This document shows, one piece after another, positions 55,471-64,000 of a stretch of 64,000 bases of DNA. The position numbers and the translations under genes are program-made. Source of the stretch: Asterella californica (taxonomy: Eukaryota; Streptophyta; Marchantiopsida; Marchantiales; Aytoniaceae). The notes below the pieces were generated by a model. That model saw only the letters and a program-made list of their open reading frames with translations, ran no database searches and was not told the origin of the DNA. Where the stretch lies: assembly GCA_036924285.1 (NCBI GenBank), contig JAYKYS010000014.1:1-64000 (forward strand), written 5' to 3'. Position 1 is the first letter of the stretch. Each line of letters begins with the position of its first letter.

Positions 55471-56640
55471 GCCTACCGATGGTATAGTAGAGTTGGAGGC
55501 ATCGACATCCAGGAGTGAGTGTGATGTGAGTCCACCTTCGACGTCTGTGGATGCGACGCTCGAACCCGTTGTTGAGGGCGGCTACAGCGGTTTTGCGAGC
55601 CCCACTATTCTCAGCCACGGATATGAAGGCATTGGGAGTCAACTTGGCTCCAGTGTTCCAGTTGGCGGTCACGCTCAGTGAGAACGAGGATATAGTTACC
55701 TCTAGTGCTGAAGTAGTTCAGCGAGAGGCGGTAGACGTGTCCATGGAGTCGAGGATCAGGACAGCTACCAGTGGTACTTGGCAAGCGGCGACTGCTAGGT
55801 TAGATGAGTTACCAGCTAGGCCGGCGATTGACCGTGCTGGTTTGGCACCAGGTGTGCTGTTGTTGGACAACAGAAGTGGTATCTTCTGTTTGGTGGCACC
55901 TTCAGGGAAAGTGTATCGACCCCAGAAGATCTTGTTAGACTCTGGAGCCCAACCGTTGATGTTGGGTAAGGCGGCGTGTATTGGTTTGGGTCTGAAGAAG
56001 TCCGAGATAGAGAGATGTCCATTCCAGTTGCAGACATCTCCAGGGGGATCAGGAGGTAGGGCTCTACACATGACACGTGAAATGTTAACGATGAGAGTTC
56101 GGCCAGATCATCCCACGGATGGCTCTATGGTGAGGGCCAAGGCCATAGTTACAACCGCAGAGTCTTATGATGTATTGGTGGGAGGTGCTGTGTTGTACCC
56201 TATGGGGTTCGTGATCGACTATTGGACGGAGACAGCATCTTACAGACCAGGTTGGCAGTCCGGTGAGGGACGAGTGAGCCGCTTACCAATGCGGTTCAGT
56301 GCTAGAGTTGGGACGACGGAGCCTACACCAAGGACGATGACATCCGTTGCAGGGTTCAGTTCGGTCATCACTTGGCCGAGCGAGTTGTTGGAGAGCAATG
56401 CCCATGCGGAGGATACTCCGGTCTTTGAGGAGGTGGAGGACATGCCTAGCATGTCTACGTTAGTACCATCTGCCTTGGATGTTTCACTCTGGAGTTCGAG
56501 TGAAGAGTTGCAACAGTATGCTGATCAGTTGGTGCAGCAGGCTTGGAGTAAAGTCTTTGTACCACCAGTAGAGGAACAAAGGGTTGTTCCTGCTACTGGC
56601 CCTGTGACCTTATCATCGTTGGATACGATTCCCATTGTGT
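55471..56640 (+). pseudogene. Aspartic protease region of the methyltransferase-bearing element
   Basis: After two frame changes between 55460 and 55620, the frame from 55551 reads PSGKVYRPQKILLDSGAQPL, with an intact DSG triad at 55938-55946. It continues SYDVLVGGAVLYPMGFVIDY, the second conserved protease block. Retroviral-type proteases of this kind cut Gag-Pol. A long linker (55.9-56.64 kb) leads straight into the methyltransferase domain in the same frame. Confidence 0.85.
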
Positions 56641-57841
56641 GGCAGTATCCAGAGGAGGGTGTATGTGTGCTGGAGCTGTTTGGAGAGATCAGCACAAGTT
56701 TGGCTGCGGTATTGCAAGCAGGTATACAAGTACAACGATACTTGTATGTGAAGAGAGATGAGATTGCAAGACGCATCTCATTGCGACATGTGGCACGTTT
56801 GGTGCAGAGATATCCTGAGTTGTTGCTCATATCAGCTGTTAGAGGATACCAGCAAGCATTACCGTCGGATATTTCGCTGTTGGGGGCACAGGATCTTACC
56901 TTGACATAGACGGATGGCCATGTCAAGGTCATACGCGTGCTGGGAGAGGTCAGGGTTTACATGACCCGCGATCTAGGATGTTCTGGGAGATGTTACGGAT
57001 CTTACGACATCTCCAGATGCATCAGGTGGATTCTCCAGCGTACATCTTGGAGAACGTTCCTTTGTTGGGTGATGCTCGTACACAGATGATGGCGAGTGTG
57101 CACCAAGTGCGGTCTTGGGTTGGACCAGCAGTGTTGTTGGATGCAGCGAGAGTAGGATCTCGTGCACATCGTCCACGGTTGTGGTGGACGAACTTGTTAC
57201 CGAGAGAGGTGCTTAAGCGCGCACACGATGGAGTGAGACGACCAGCGCATCTCACGGTTGATAGCATCTTGGATGCAGGACGACGATCTCAAGTGGTGAG
57301 AGTCGTCGATAGGTCACCCATGGCAGTGGTGAACCTAGTGGGACGGCCCATGGTAGCATTACCCACTTTGGTAAGCTTTCCAGCGTCACATGCTTATAGA
57401 GATGGAGAACCTGGGCTTGTGTGGGATGCTCAATTACGGCAGTTGGTGGAGCCCAATGTCGATGAGAAAGAGCGAGCGATGAGTTTCGCTACGAGTACGA
57501 CGGCAGTAGCTTCGGTGTCAGAGGCTTCACGTCGTCAAGTATTGGGTCAAGCAACGGACTTGAATTGCTTGACATGGATTGTTAACCTTGGATTGGCTGA
57601 GCAGCGTCGGATGCGATCGACGGGAGTTACTGCTCGAGCACTCTTGAGCTCTTTGTCTACCGAGTCGGTGGAGACAAAGGCTGGGGGCGAGGCACATGGA
57701 GTTCGTCATCCTTGGACATCATGGGATGTCGTAGGAGAGAGTGTGGAGCTTGCAGCTAGAACTGCAGAAGCTTTTCGCACAGTAGCGGTGGAGATTGTTG
57801 GTGGTGAGCAGAAAGAAACTGCTCCAGAGGCTGCAAGATAG
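56641..57841 (+). pseudogene. Cytosine-C5 DNA methyltransferase domain within Gypsy pol
   Basis: The domain would transfer a methyl group from S-adenosylmethionine to cytosine C5 in DNA. Motif I: VCVLELFGEISTSL (56661; usual FxGxGT loop altered), then a motif II-like VQRYLYVKRDEIARRIS. After a one-base frame change near 56906, motif IV GWPCQGHTRAGRG has the catalytic Cys at 56921-56923, followed by DPRSRMFWEMLRIL. Motif VI: AYILENVPLLGD (ENV at 57050). Motif VIII: GSRAHRPRLWWTNLLP (57164). A short target-recognition region follows, then a motif IX/X-like end (SEASRRQVLGQATDLNCLTW, about 57515-57575). About 310 residues, the size of a catalytic domain alone. Linked in frame to protease before and RT after (one TAG at 57839), so it is part of the polyprotein and not a neighbouring gene. 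Confidence 0.9.
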
Positions 57842-59640
57842 CAGTCAACGACTTCGTCTTCTATCTCTAGCATGGTGACAGAGGATACTTGGGAGCCGGA
57901 GATTGGACCCAAGCTTATAGGAGAGGAGAGACGAAGAGTCCAAAGATTCCTGAAGAGCTACAGGAATTGTTTTGCCTTCAGTATGAAGGATTTGGGTACC
58001 TTGAAAGGACCTGGTATACGGATCGACTTGGCTAATGACACGCCAATCTTTCGACGTTCTTACAGGTACAGTGACATGGAGAGAGCCTTGATCCAGAGTC
58101 GGACTCAAGACTTGTTGGAGGCTAGGTTGGTGGAGATGTCGCATGGAGAGTATGCATCTGCCACAGTTATGCCAGCCAAGAAGGATATGTATGGCAACTA
58201 CACAGATAGACGGATGTGTGGGGACTATCGTCCTATTAATCGGCAGACGAAGTCCGATAAGTATGTCATGCCGACACCTGAGGAGATCTTTGATGCAGTG
58301 GGACATGTGAAGGTCTTCAGTACTTTGGATCTTCGAGCAGAGTATCATCAGTTGCCAGTGAGAGAAGAAGATAAGTCCAAGACAGCATTCTGGGGAATTG
58401 ACTCTCACGGCAAGGATTGTTTGTATCAGTGGCGGTTCTGACCATTTGGGTTGAAGAACGCCCCTGCTGAGTTCCAAAGGGTGATGGACAAAATCCTAGC
58501 AGGATTGGATTTTGTCAGATGTTATATTGACGACATCTTAGTCTATAGTGCTACAGTGGAAGAGCACGAGAGACACTTACGGGATGTGTTTGAGCGGTTG
58601 AGAGCTCATGGGTTGAAGTTACACCCTGGGAAGTGTAAGTTCTTCCAAGAGTTGGTAGAGTATCTGGGCCACACCATCTATCCAGGTGGATTGAGTGTTC
58701 AACAGACGAAGGTTGAGGCTATTGCACGTATCCCGCGTCCCACAGATGTGAGTCGAGTTCGGGCATTTGTTGGTTTGGCGAACTTTTATCGTCTGTACGT
58801 GAAGGGATTTAGTGCAATTGCGAAGCCGTTGACCAAGCTGATGAAGGTGGACCAGGAGTGGCAGTGGGGAGATGAGCAGGAGTGAGCTTTTGTAGAGCTC
58901 AAGGATAGGTTGACATCTGCTCCCATCTTGAGGAGACCCGTTAGGGGGCGTCCTTTCTAACTGCACACTGATTGGAGTATGTTGGGACTTGGAGCAGTGC
59001 TGACTCAGCATGATGATGAGAAAAAGGAGTTCGTGGTGGCGTATGCCAGTCGCTCCAACAATTCAGCGGAGGCGAGGTATAGTTCGTATGAGAGAGAGTG
59101 TTTGGCGGCAGTGTGGGCTGTTGCACACTTTCGATGTTATCTGTTTGGGAACCTCTTTACTCTCATCACTGATCACAAGCCGCTCAAGTGGTTGATGGAG
59201 TCCGACAAGCTTACAGGGAAGCTTGCACGATGGGCTCTGATCTTACAAGAGTATGACTTCCAGGTAGTGCATAGACCTGGAGTTGCAAACCTAGATGCCG
59301 ATGGGTTGAGTCGCAACCCGTGCACGAGTCAGCAGGATCAGACTGGGACTCGATGGCATGACGAGGTTGATGAGGAGATAGTGCCAGGGTGGCATGCATC
59401 TGCCTTTCTTTGTGTGTTGGCCATGAACTCTAGTATGGAGGGTCAAGTCGTATCTTTCTCTGGTCAGAGAGTAGATGATGAGTCTCCAGATCCAGGAGTT
59501 GGAGATGGTGTTCCAGATCAGCGAGATATCCATGATGATGTGACCGTGATGGAGTATCTACGTACTGGGGTGGTAGTAGACACAGTAAGTGCCAAGGAGC
59601 GAGATCGTGTCCTTCAACGAGCGAAGAGATTTTGACGAGA
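57842..59640 (+). pseudogene. Reverse transcriptase and RNase H of the methyltransferase-bearing element
   Basis: Same frame as the methyltransferase. RT: MCGDYRPINRQTKSDKYVMP, VFSTLDLRAEYHQLPV, TGA at 58439, PFGLKNAPAEFQRVMDKI, CYIDDILVYS (catalytic pair about 58530), LGHTIYPGGLSV. TGA at 58883 (Trp position) and TAA at 58958 (Gln position) precede RNase H: LHTDWSMLGLGAVLTQ, FVVAYASRSNNSAEARYSSY, LITDHKPLKWL, FQVVHRPGVANLDADGLSR. A linker then runs to a TGA at 59633. Catalytic residues are intact; only stops damage it. It groups with Ty3/Gypsy by motif order and content. Confidence 0.93.
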
Positions 59641-60820
59641 AGGACGACATGTACTTCGAGTGTGGGGTGATGGGAGGGTACGGATAGTGCCACATCCATC
59701 CCAGAGGGCACAGTTAGTACGACATGCCCATGAGGAGTTGGGACATTTTGGAGTGAAGCGTACACATAGCTTACTCCAAGGACAATATTGGTGGCGTGGT
59801 ATGCACATCGATGTGCAACAGTTTGTCGCACGATGTGTGGTTTGTGATCGAGTACGAGCATCGTTTAATGCTCCTACTTCACAGTTACACCCCTTACCAA
59901 TTATGGGGTTGGGTTACCGTTGGAGTTTGGATTTTGCGGGACCCTTACCGTTGACCGTACGTCACCACCGGTATGTGTTGGTGATGGTGGAGCACTTCTC
60001 CAAGTGGATTGAGTTGGTGGCATTACTAGACAAGGCGAGTGAAGGGACAGCGTATGCGTTCTTAGATCGAGTGCTGAGTCGTTTTGGAGCACCAGCTGAA
60101 GTGCTGACAGACCAAGGTACAGAGTTCCTTGGTGAGTTTCAGGTCTTGTGTGATCAGGCGCTGATTGATCATCGGACTACATCTCGAGATCATCCTGAGG
60201 CGGATGGTTTGGCGGAGAGGGTAGTTCAGACGGTGAAGAGAGGATTGCGCAAGTATGGTTTGCAAAAGGGCCACTTGGGAGACTGGGATGTGCAGTTACC
60301 ATGGTTGGCTATGGGCTACCGTTTCAGCCGACAAGCGTTTTTGGCTTCCTTCTCATCGTATTTTCTATTGTATGGTCGAGATCCAGATCTACCTTCGGCC
60401 ATTCGTCGTGATTCTGCTGAGGTGCTGAACCTTGATGACTCGGATATGTAGGTGAGAGCATGTTCTCAACGAGCAGAGACATTTCGGAGAGTTATGCCTA
60501 TGGCTTTTGAGAACCTAGCGATTGCTCAGCATAGAGATACGTTGCGATATGCGATTATCCGAGGAGGAGGTTATCGGCCGTCGATTCGCAGGTTTCATCC
60601 TGGCGATTATATCTATCTACAGCAGACTGCACCGACGACGTTGGATGTGACCGCAGGGCGCACTATTTTACGAGTGCGTGAGGTGTTACCTTCTGGAGTA
60701 CTCATGTTAGAGGGCCGTGATGGTGTTGTTTGGAAGGACCATGTGCGTAATTGCACGCCATCTCATCTTCTCAACATTGATGGTACCGTTGACCCAAGCT
60801 TAGCAGTTGTACGCGCGGGC
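59641..60820 (+). pseudogene. Integrase of the methyltransferase-bearing element
   Basis: Zinc domain HAHEELGHFGVKRTHSLL...CVVCDR, catalytic core with WSLDFAGPLPLTV (Asp), VLTDQGTEFLGEF (Asp) and EADGLAERVVQTVKRGL (Glu), then a TAG at 60449 (Gln position). The C-terminal domain includes FRRVMPMAFENLAIAQHRDT, FHPGDYIYLQQTAP and LMLEGRDGVVWKDHVRNC. Integrase would insert the cDNA. The tail runs without a break in frame into the PHD finger, where many Gypsy integrases instead carry a chromodomain. Confidence 0.92.
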
Positions 60821-60968
60821 TTGAGGTGTATGTTGTGTGGGTCTGCTGATGGAGCAGCCCGTATGTTGGTGTGTGATGGTTGTTCCGAGAGGTTGGCACA
60901 TGTCATGTTTGACTCCACCTCTCAGTGTAGTTCCTACTGGACGGTGAGTTTGTCCTCGATGTATATAG
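60821..60968 (+). pseudogene. C-terminal PHD finger on the integrase
   Basis: LRCMLCGSADGAARMLVCDGC (60821-60883) gives the first four zinc ligands (CX2C, then CDGC) in the pol frame. After a one-base frame change near 60890, the other half reads WHMSCLTPPLSVVPTGR, a TGA at the expected Trp (60945), then VCPRCI and a stop at 60966-60968. Together this is the full C4HC3 pattern with the conserved WH, LxPPL and WxCPxC features of PHD fingers. PHD fingers bind histone H3 tails in specific methylation states. Placed on the integrase C-terminus it would be expected to steer insertion or read the local chromatin. Function here is inferred. Confidence 0.85.
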
Positions 60969-61020
60969 CGGAGATAGTCGATTAGATCTTTGCGTGGTAT
61001 GGATTGCAGACAGACGACTA

Positions 61021-61032
61021 ACGATGGGGCGA
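61021..61032 (+). other. Polypurine tract of the methyltransferase-bearing element
   Basis: ACGATGGGGCGA lies directly before the LTR start at 61033. Confidence 0.6.
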
Positions 61033-61650
61033 TGTAGCACCCGGCCTCCTGATCCTTGCACCCATGAAGGTGTGTATCACGTAGTTGGGATATGGAGCTA
61101 TCTGGAGTTAGAGGGACCTAACTGCCAGTTAGGGGGACGATTGTGGTACACTTGTGTATGTGTATGACATCGTCCATGTGTTATGTGTATGTGTAGTGTA
61201 TCTCTGACAGCGATGTATGTTGTATAGCGATGTGTATGCGCACGACAGCTGTCACGTCAGTTTGGGCACCTTGGCTAGGTTGACCGAGTGCGAAGTGGCG
61301 CATCCCAGTAAGGCCGTTAGTGCCGTTAGGGCGAGTTGGTGAGAGAGCCCACTAGGGGTAAACTTCGCAGGTAAGGCTTGGAGGCCTTAGTTCTTTGAGT
61401 TGAGCCTTCAAGCTTCAGGCTATGGTGGATAGTCTAGTTGAGTGTAACCCGGATTCTCTTCGTGCTTAGAGTGGGTTTGGCTTGACCGTTTGTGAGTAAT
61501 CCTTGTTGTGGTGTTGGAGATGGTAATTTCTCTATTCAGATTATTGTGGTACACTTGTGTATGTGTATGACATCGTCCATGTGTTATGTGTATGTGTAGT
61601 GTATCTCTGACAGCGATGTATGTTGTATAGCGATGTGTATGCGCACGACA
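61033..61650 (+). repeat. 3' LTR of the methyltransferase-bearing element
   Basis: TGTAGCACCCGG at 61033 to GCGCACGACA at 61650 gives TG...CA ends and 618 bp. It follows a polypurine tract and precedes LINE coding sequence. There is no second LTR in the window to confirm the ends. A perfect 109-bp direct repeat occupies 61140-61248 and 61543-61651. Confidence 0.65.
61140..61248 (+). repeat. 109-bp perfect direct repeat (second copy 61543-61651)
   Basis: The segment starting ATTGTGGTACACTTGTGTAT and ending GCGCACGACAG occurs twice, 403 bases apart, with no mismatch. It is rich in GTATGTGTA-type repeats. The second copy ends at the proposed LTR boundary. Confidence 0.95.
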
Positions 61651-62470
61651 GGTAGCTCGGACCCTTAAGCTGAAATATCTAACTAAGATACTGAGTGGTG
61701 GCAACCAAGAGTGGATCCGAATATCAAGATGGGGTATACGGGAGACAAGGAGGAAAGACAAAAGATGTAGGTACACTGTGGAGTGGACTCCCGAGGAGTG
61801 TATACTTATGATGCATGGACTTCGAGTTCGTGCTCTCCCGACTCTGGATAGTATGCTTAAGTGCTGGAGGCTGGTGGCGGAGAGGCTCAGGTTCGAGGGA
61901 AATATTGTACAGTTATCGGTGTCTCTATCCACCCTCCTTGCGATCGACCTCTGGCGTTACTTTGACTCGACGACCGATCAAGACAGGAAGGAGGTTCTTC
62001 GTAGCATTAAGAGACACAATCTGACCACACTTAACGCTCTTAAGATAAAGGACCTGAAAGATTCTATGGGGGGCATCTCTCTATCTCGCGCTGAGGTCAG
62101 ACTGAGTCCTGCGGAAGGTCGGGGGGAGGAGCTACTGAGGAAGCTAACGAGATGGGCAGGAGAGATTCTGACGATATCCGGGGGGTTACAAGAAAGCGAT
62201 AACTGGGTGTGAAGCTGGACAACAAGAAGACGAGAGGCTGGAGACAGGAGCTTCGAGCGTGGAAAGGCCTGCTTAACCAAAAGACTATCAACTACTAGGT
62301 CCTAAATGCAAGATGGGAACAAATGACAACCACAAGGTGTGAGAAGGAAGATGGGCGAGGATTTGACAGAAGGGAGGGACAAATAGAAACAATCTATGGC
62401 TTTGGAGGCTGCTTAATAGGGGTTTCTTCACCAACAGCCGAGCCCAACAGAGTGTGAAAAAATATGCTGT
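61651..62470 (+). pseudogene. LINE (non-LTR retrotransposon) ORF2 3' part
   Basis: Reading starts right after the LTR: RTLKLKYLTKILSGGNQEWI, RISRWGIRETRRKDKRCRYT, then 61778-62212 (WTPEECILMMHGLR, TLDSMLKCWRLVAERLRF, LRSIKRHNLTTLNALKIKDL). After a stop and frame changes, NLWLWRLLNRGFFTNSRAQQ appears near 62390-62450. That is the conserved block just before the terminal zinc motif of L1-like ORF2 proteins. Reverse transcriptase and endonuclease are not in the window. The Gypsy element probably inserted into this LINE; the matching left LINE part is not present at the other end. Confidence 0.75.
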
Positions 62471-64000
62471 ACATGATGAGTATATTTCTGACAATGAATT
62501 GTACATCACATTGTGTAAAATAAAACATTTTTTAGTCAAACGTAACGAATGCTAATGGTGCAATCTGGTCTTTCGCACTCAATGCGATCGAGGTCAAATC
62601 GCAGAAGTCCAAGTTTGATTCTATCTTCAGTAGGATCCATAAGAAAATAAGAGAATACATTAATGTTCTCTTTGTGTCCAATGCAGCCCGATTCAGTGTA
62701 TAAGATAAATGATGTTCTCTCTTTGTACTCAGTGTGATTCAATTCAGTGTTGCTAATGTGTATTAGTTAGACACGTATTGAAATTTTGTTTGTCTTTGAC
62801 TATTCTAAAGGAAAGAATGAAATGACGCATTGGAAAATATCTTGAATCATTGAGTAAATGTTGATCTCATTGTCAATGTGTTTTCAGGAAAAAGATTTAC
62901 ATAAAAATCTGATATCTTAATAGTTTTCAAGCATATTTATAGAATAATTACATTTCCTTTCGTAATAAATTTATCTCTCAAACTGAAGCCTCTATGACAA
63001 AAATAATAAATAGCAATCTATTAACTATATACGATCAAAAAACCATTTGGGACAAAAGTTTATGAGATTGTTCTCATGATTTGATCATTGAATGAATCTT
63101 CCAAATGTACATTCTAAAGCATGCATCACCTTTTTCACGTAAAAGATCATAATCTTGTGTCCAATGCCTCAAAGAAGTAAAGAACAACCCAAAACAACAC
63201 CGTTGGTATAACGTTCAAATCAATCTAGTGCAACAGCAAGCTGTAAAGACACGGGCTTGTTTCACGTGAGTTTCTTTATGAAACGTAAGATGTCTTTCTA
63301 CTATATGGACTTCCCATACTCGTTAGTTCTTGAATAGAATCGTGGAGAAAAAGTATAAATTGATCTTGTCTTTCTAAATATCATGAATTTTACAAAAATC
63401 CATACAATTTGATAAATTCTTCATCTGAATCTTATATGACATTCCTTGCGTAATGTCATCAACCTCCTCCACTTGCTAAAAAGCATTCTAGATTTCTATC
63501 ATTTTTGGATCGTCTTCAAAATGAATTGGTGGAGGATCATGAGATTGTGACGACGGAGTATGTTGTGGATCCTTATGTTGAGTAGTTGTCTTTTTCTAAT
63601 TTTCTAATCAGAGACTTATGAGTTCTTCAGTTGTACATTTTGCTCCACGTGTTGACTTAAGATTTGGAGTAGTAGCAATAGCCAAAGGTAGAGCCATAGA
63701 TGTTTGACTTATCGTTGGTTTTTGAGTTGTCTTTTTGGCGGAAACAGTCGTTCATAACGATCAATTTCCTCACGAGTTCTCTTTTGAGTTTTCATGCACC
63801 CTCCGTAGCTGGAAATTGCAAGTTCGTGAAATTTGTATTTATTCACATTTTGAATATATTCCGCTCTTGCTTAAGTTCTCAAAATTCATTTCTTAATTGT
63901 TATTCAACCACTCGACGTTGACGACCATAAACAAAAATGCTGAACATGAAACAATTTTGCTAAAAGCATCTCATATTACGATCCCAAGATGCATACAATA
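62471..64000. other. AT-rich stretch with possible coding remnants
   Basis: No intact gene. On the minus strand near 63300-63900 short frames such as ELAISSYGGCMKTQKRTREE and MALPLAIATTPNLKSTRGAK look protein-like but are broken by stops and match no family I know. Composition resembles 34-42 kb. Confidence 0.35.

Larger units (their letters stand above)
46182..61650 (+). mobile_element. Gypsy-type element with DNA methyltransferase and PHD finger
   Basis: This is the outer LTR retrotransposon, interrupted by a nested Gypsy element at 46842-54548. Joined across that insertion, the order is Gag with two zinc knuckles, aspartic protease, cytosine-C5 DNA methyltransferase, reverse transcriptase, RNase H, integrase, PHD finger, polypurine tract, 3' LTR. 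Its own sequence is about 7.8 kb. From about 56908 to 60890 the whole pol lies in one frame broken only by stop codons. No 5' LTR or primer site is seen: the presumed gag start lies directly against the end of the HNL gene, so the left end appears lost. The right LTR abuts LINE sequence. Confidence 0.85.

Noticed and set aside
56973..57267. Minus-strand ORFs across the methyltransferase domain
   Set aside because: Shadow frames; the plus strand carries the recognisable motifs.
56641..57841. Host DNA methyltransferase gene unrelated to the element
   Set aside because: No introns, no regulatory domains, no own promoter, and the frame is shared with RT and integrase.

Overview
The window looks like a liverwort (Marchantia-type) nuclear genome. 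The strongest clue is a gene at 42.1-46.2 kb with the order alpha/beta-hydrolase, NB-ARC, leucine-rich repeats. That layout (HNL class) is known from liverworts and is not the usual TIR or coiled-coil layout of flowering plants. Introns with GT/AG borders, an intronless nepenthesin-type aspartic protease, and Copia, Gypsy, hAT and LINE elements all fit a land-plant genome. The species is inferred, not proven.

Layout. 1-869 is almost pure poly-G, possibly an assembly artefact. 2.4-4.9 kb holds repeats, including a 327-bp MITE. 5.3-6.8 kb is the aspartic protease. 7.5-19 kb is a repeat-rich stretch with a broken hAT transposase on the minus strand, a minus-strand Copia remnant, a tRNA-derived SINE-like unit, and partial copies of a small secreted-peptide gene family; the best copy spans 17.8-18.7 kb in two exons. 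19.0-25.3 kb is a decayed Copia element (TSD ACCAT) with an unrelated 1.3-kb insert. 25.5-30.4 kb is a younger Copia element (TSD AACAG). 30.5-42 kb is mostly AT-rich, with tandem repeats, hairpins and eroded open frames. 42.1-46.2 kb is the HNL immune-receptor gene. 46.2-61.65 kb is a Ty3/Gypsy-type element split by a second, nested Gypsy element (46.84-54.55 kb, TSD AGTTC). 61.65-62.5 kb is the 3' part of a LINE, and AT-rich DNA fills the rest.

The most interesting system is the outer Gypsy element. Between protease and reverse transcriptase its polyprotein carries a cytosine-C5 DNA methyltransferase domain with motifs I, IV (PCQ), VI (ENV), VIII and X visible. After integrase the polyprotein ends in a PHD finger. 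One mobile element therefore appears to have carried both a chromatin writer and a chromatin reader. DNA methyltransferase capture by retrotransposons is known from dinoflagellates and charophyte algae. A land-plant Gypsy element with both a methyltransferase and a terminal PHD finger is, as far as I can tell, worth a dedicated look. This copy is dead (several stops and frameshifts, no visible 5' LTR), but the domains are clear.

Apart from the protease, the HNL gene and possibly the secreted peptides, nearly everything recognisable here is transposon-derived. Most copies carry stops or frameshifts. In the two Gypsy elements every in-frame stop examined can be explained by a single C-to-T or G-to-A transition, which fits decay of methylated DNA.
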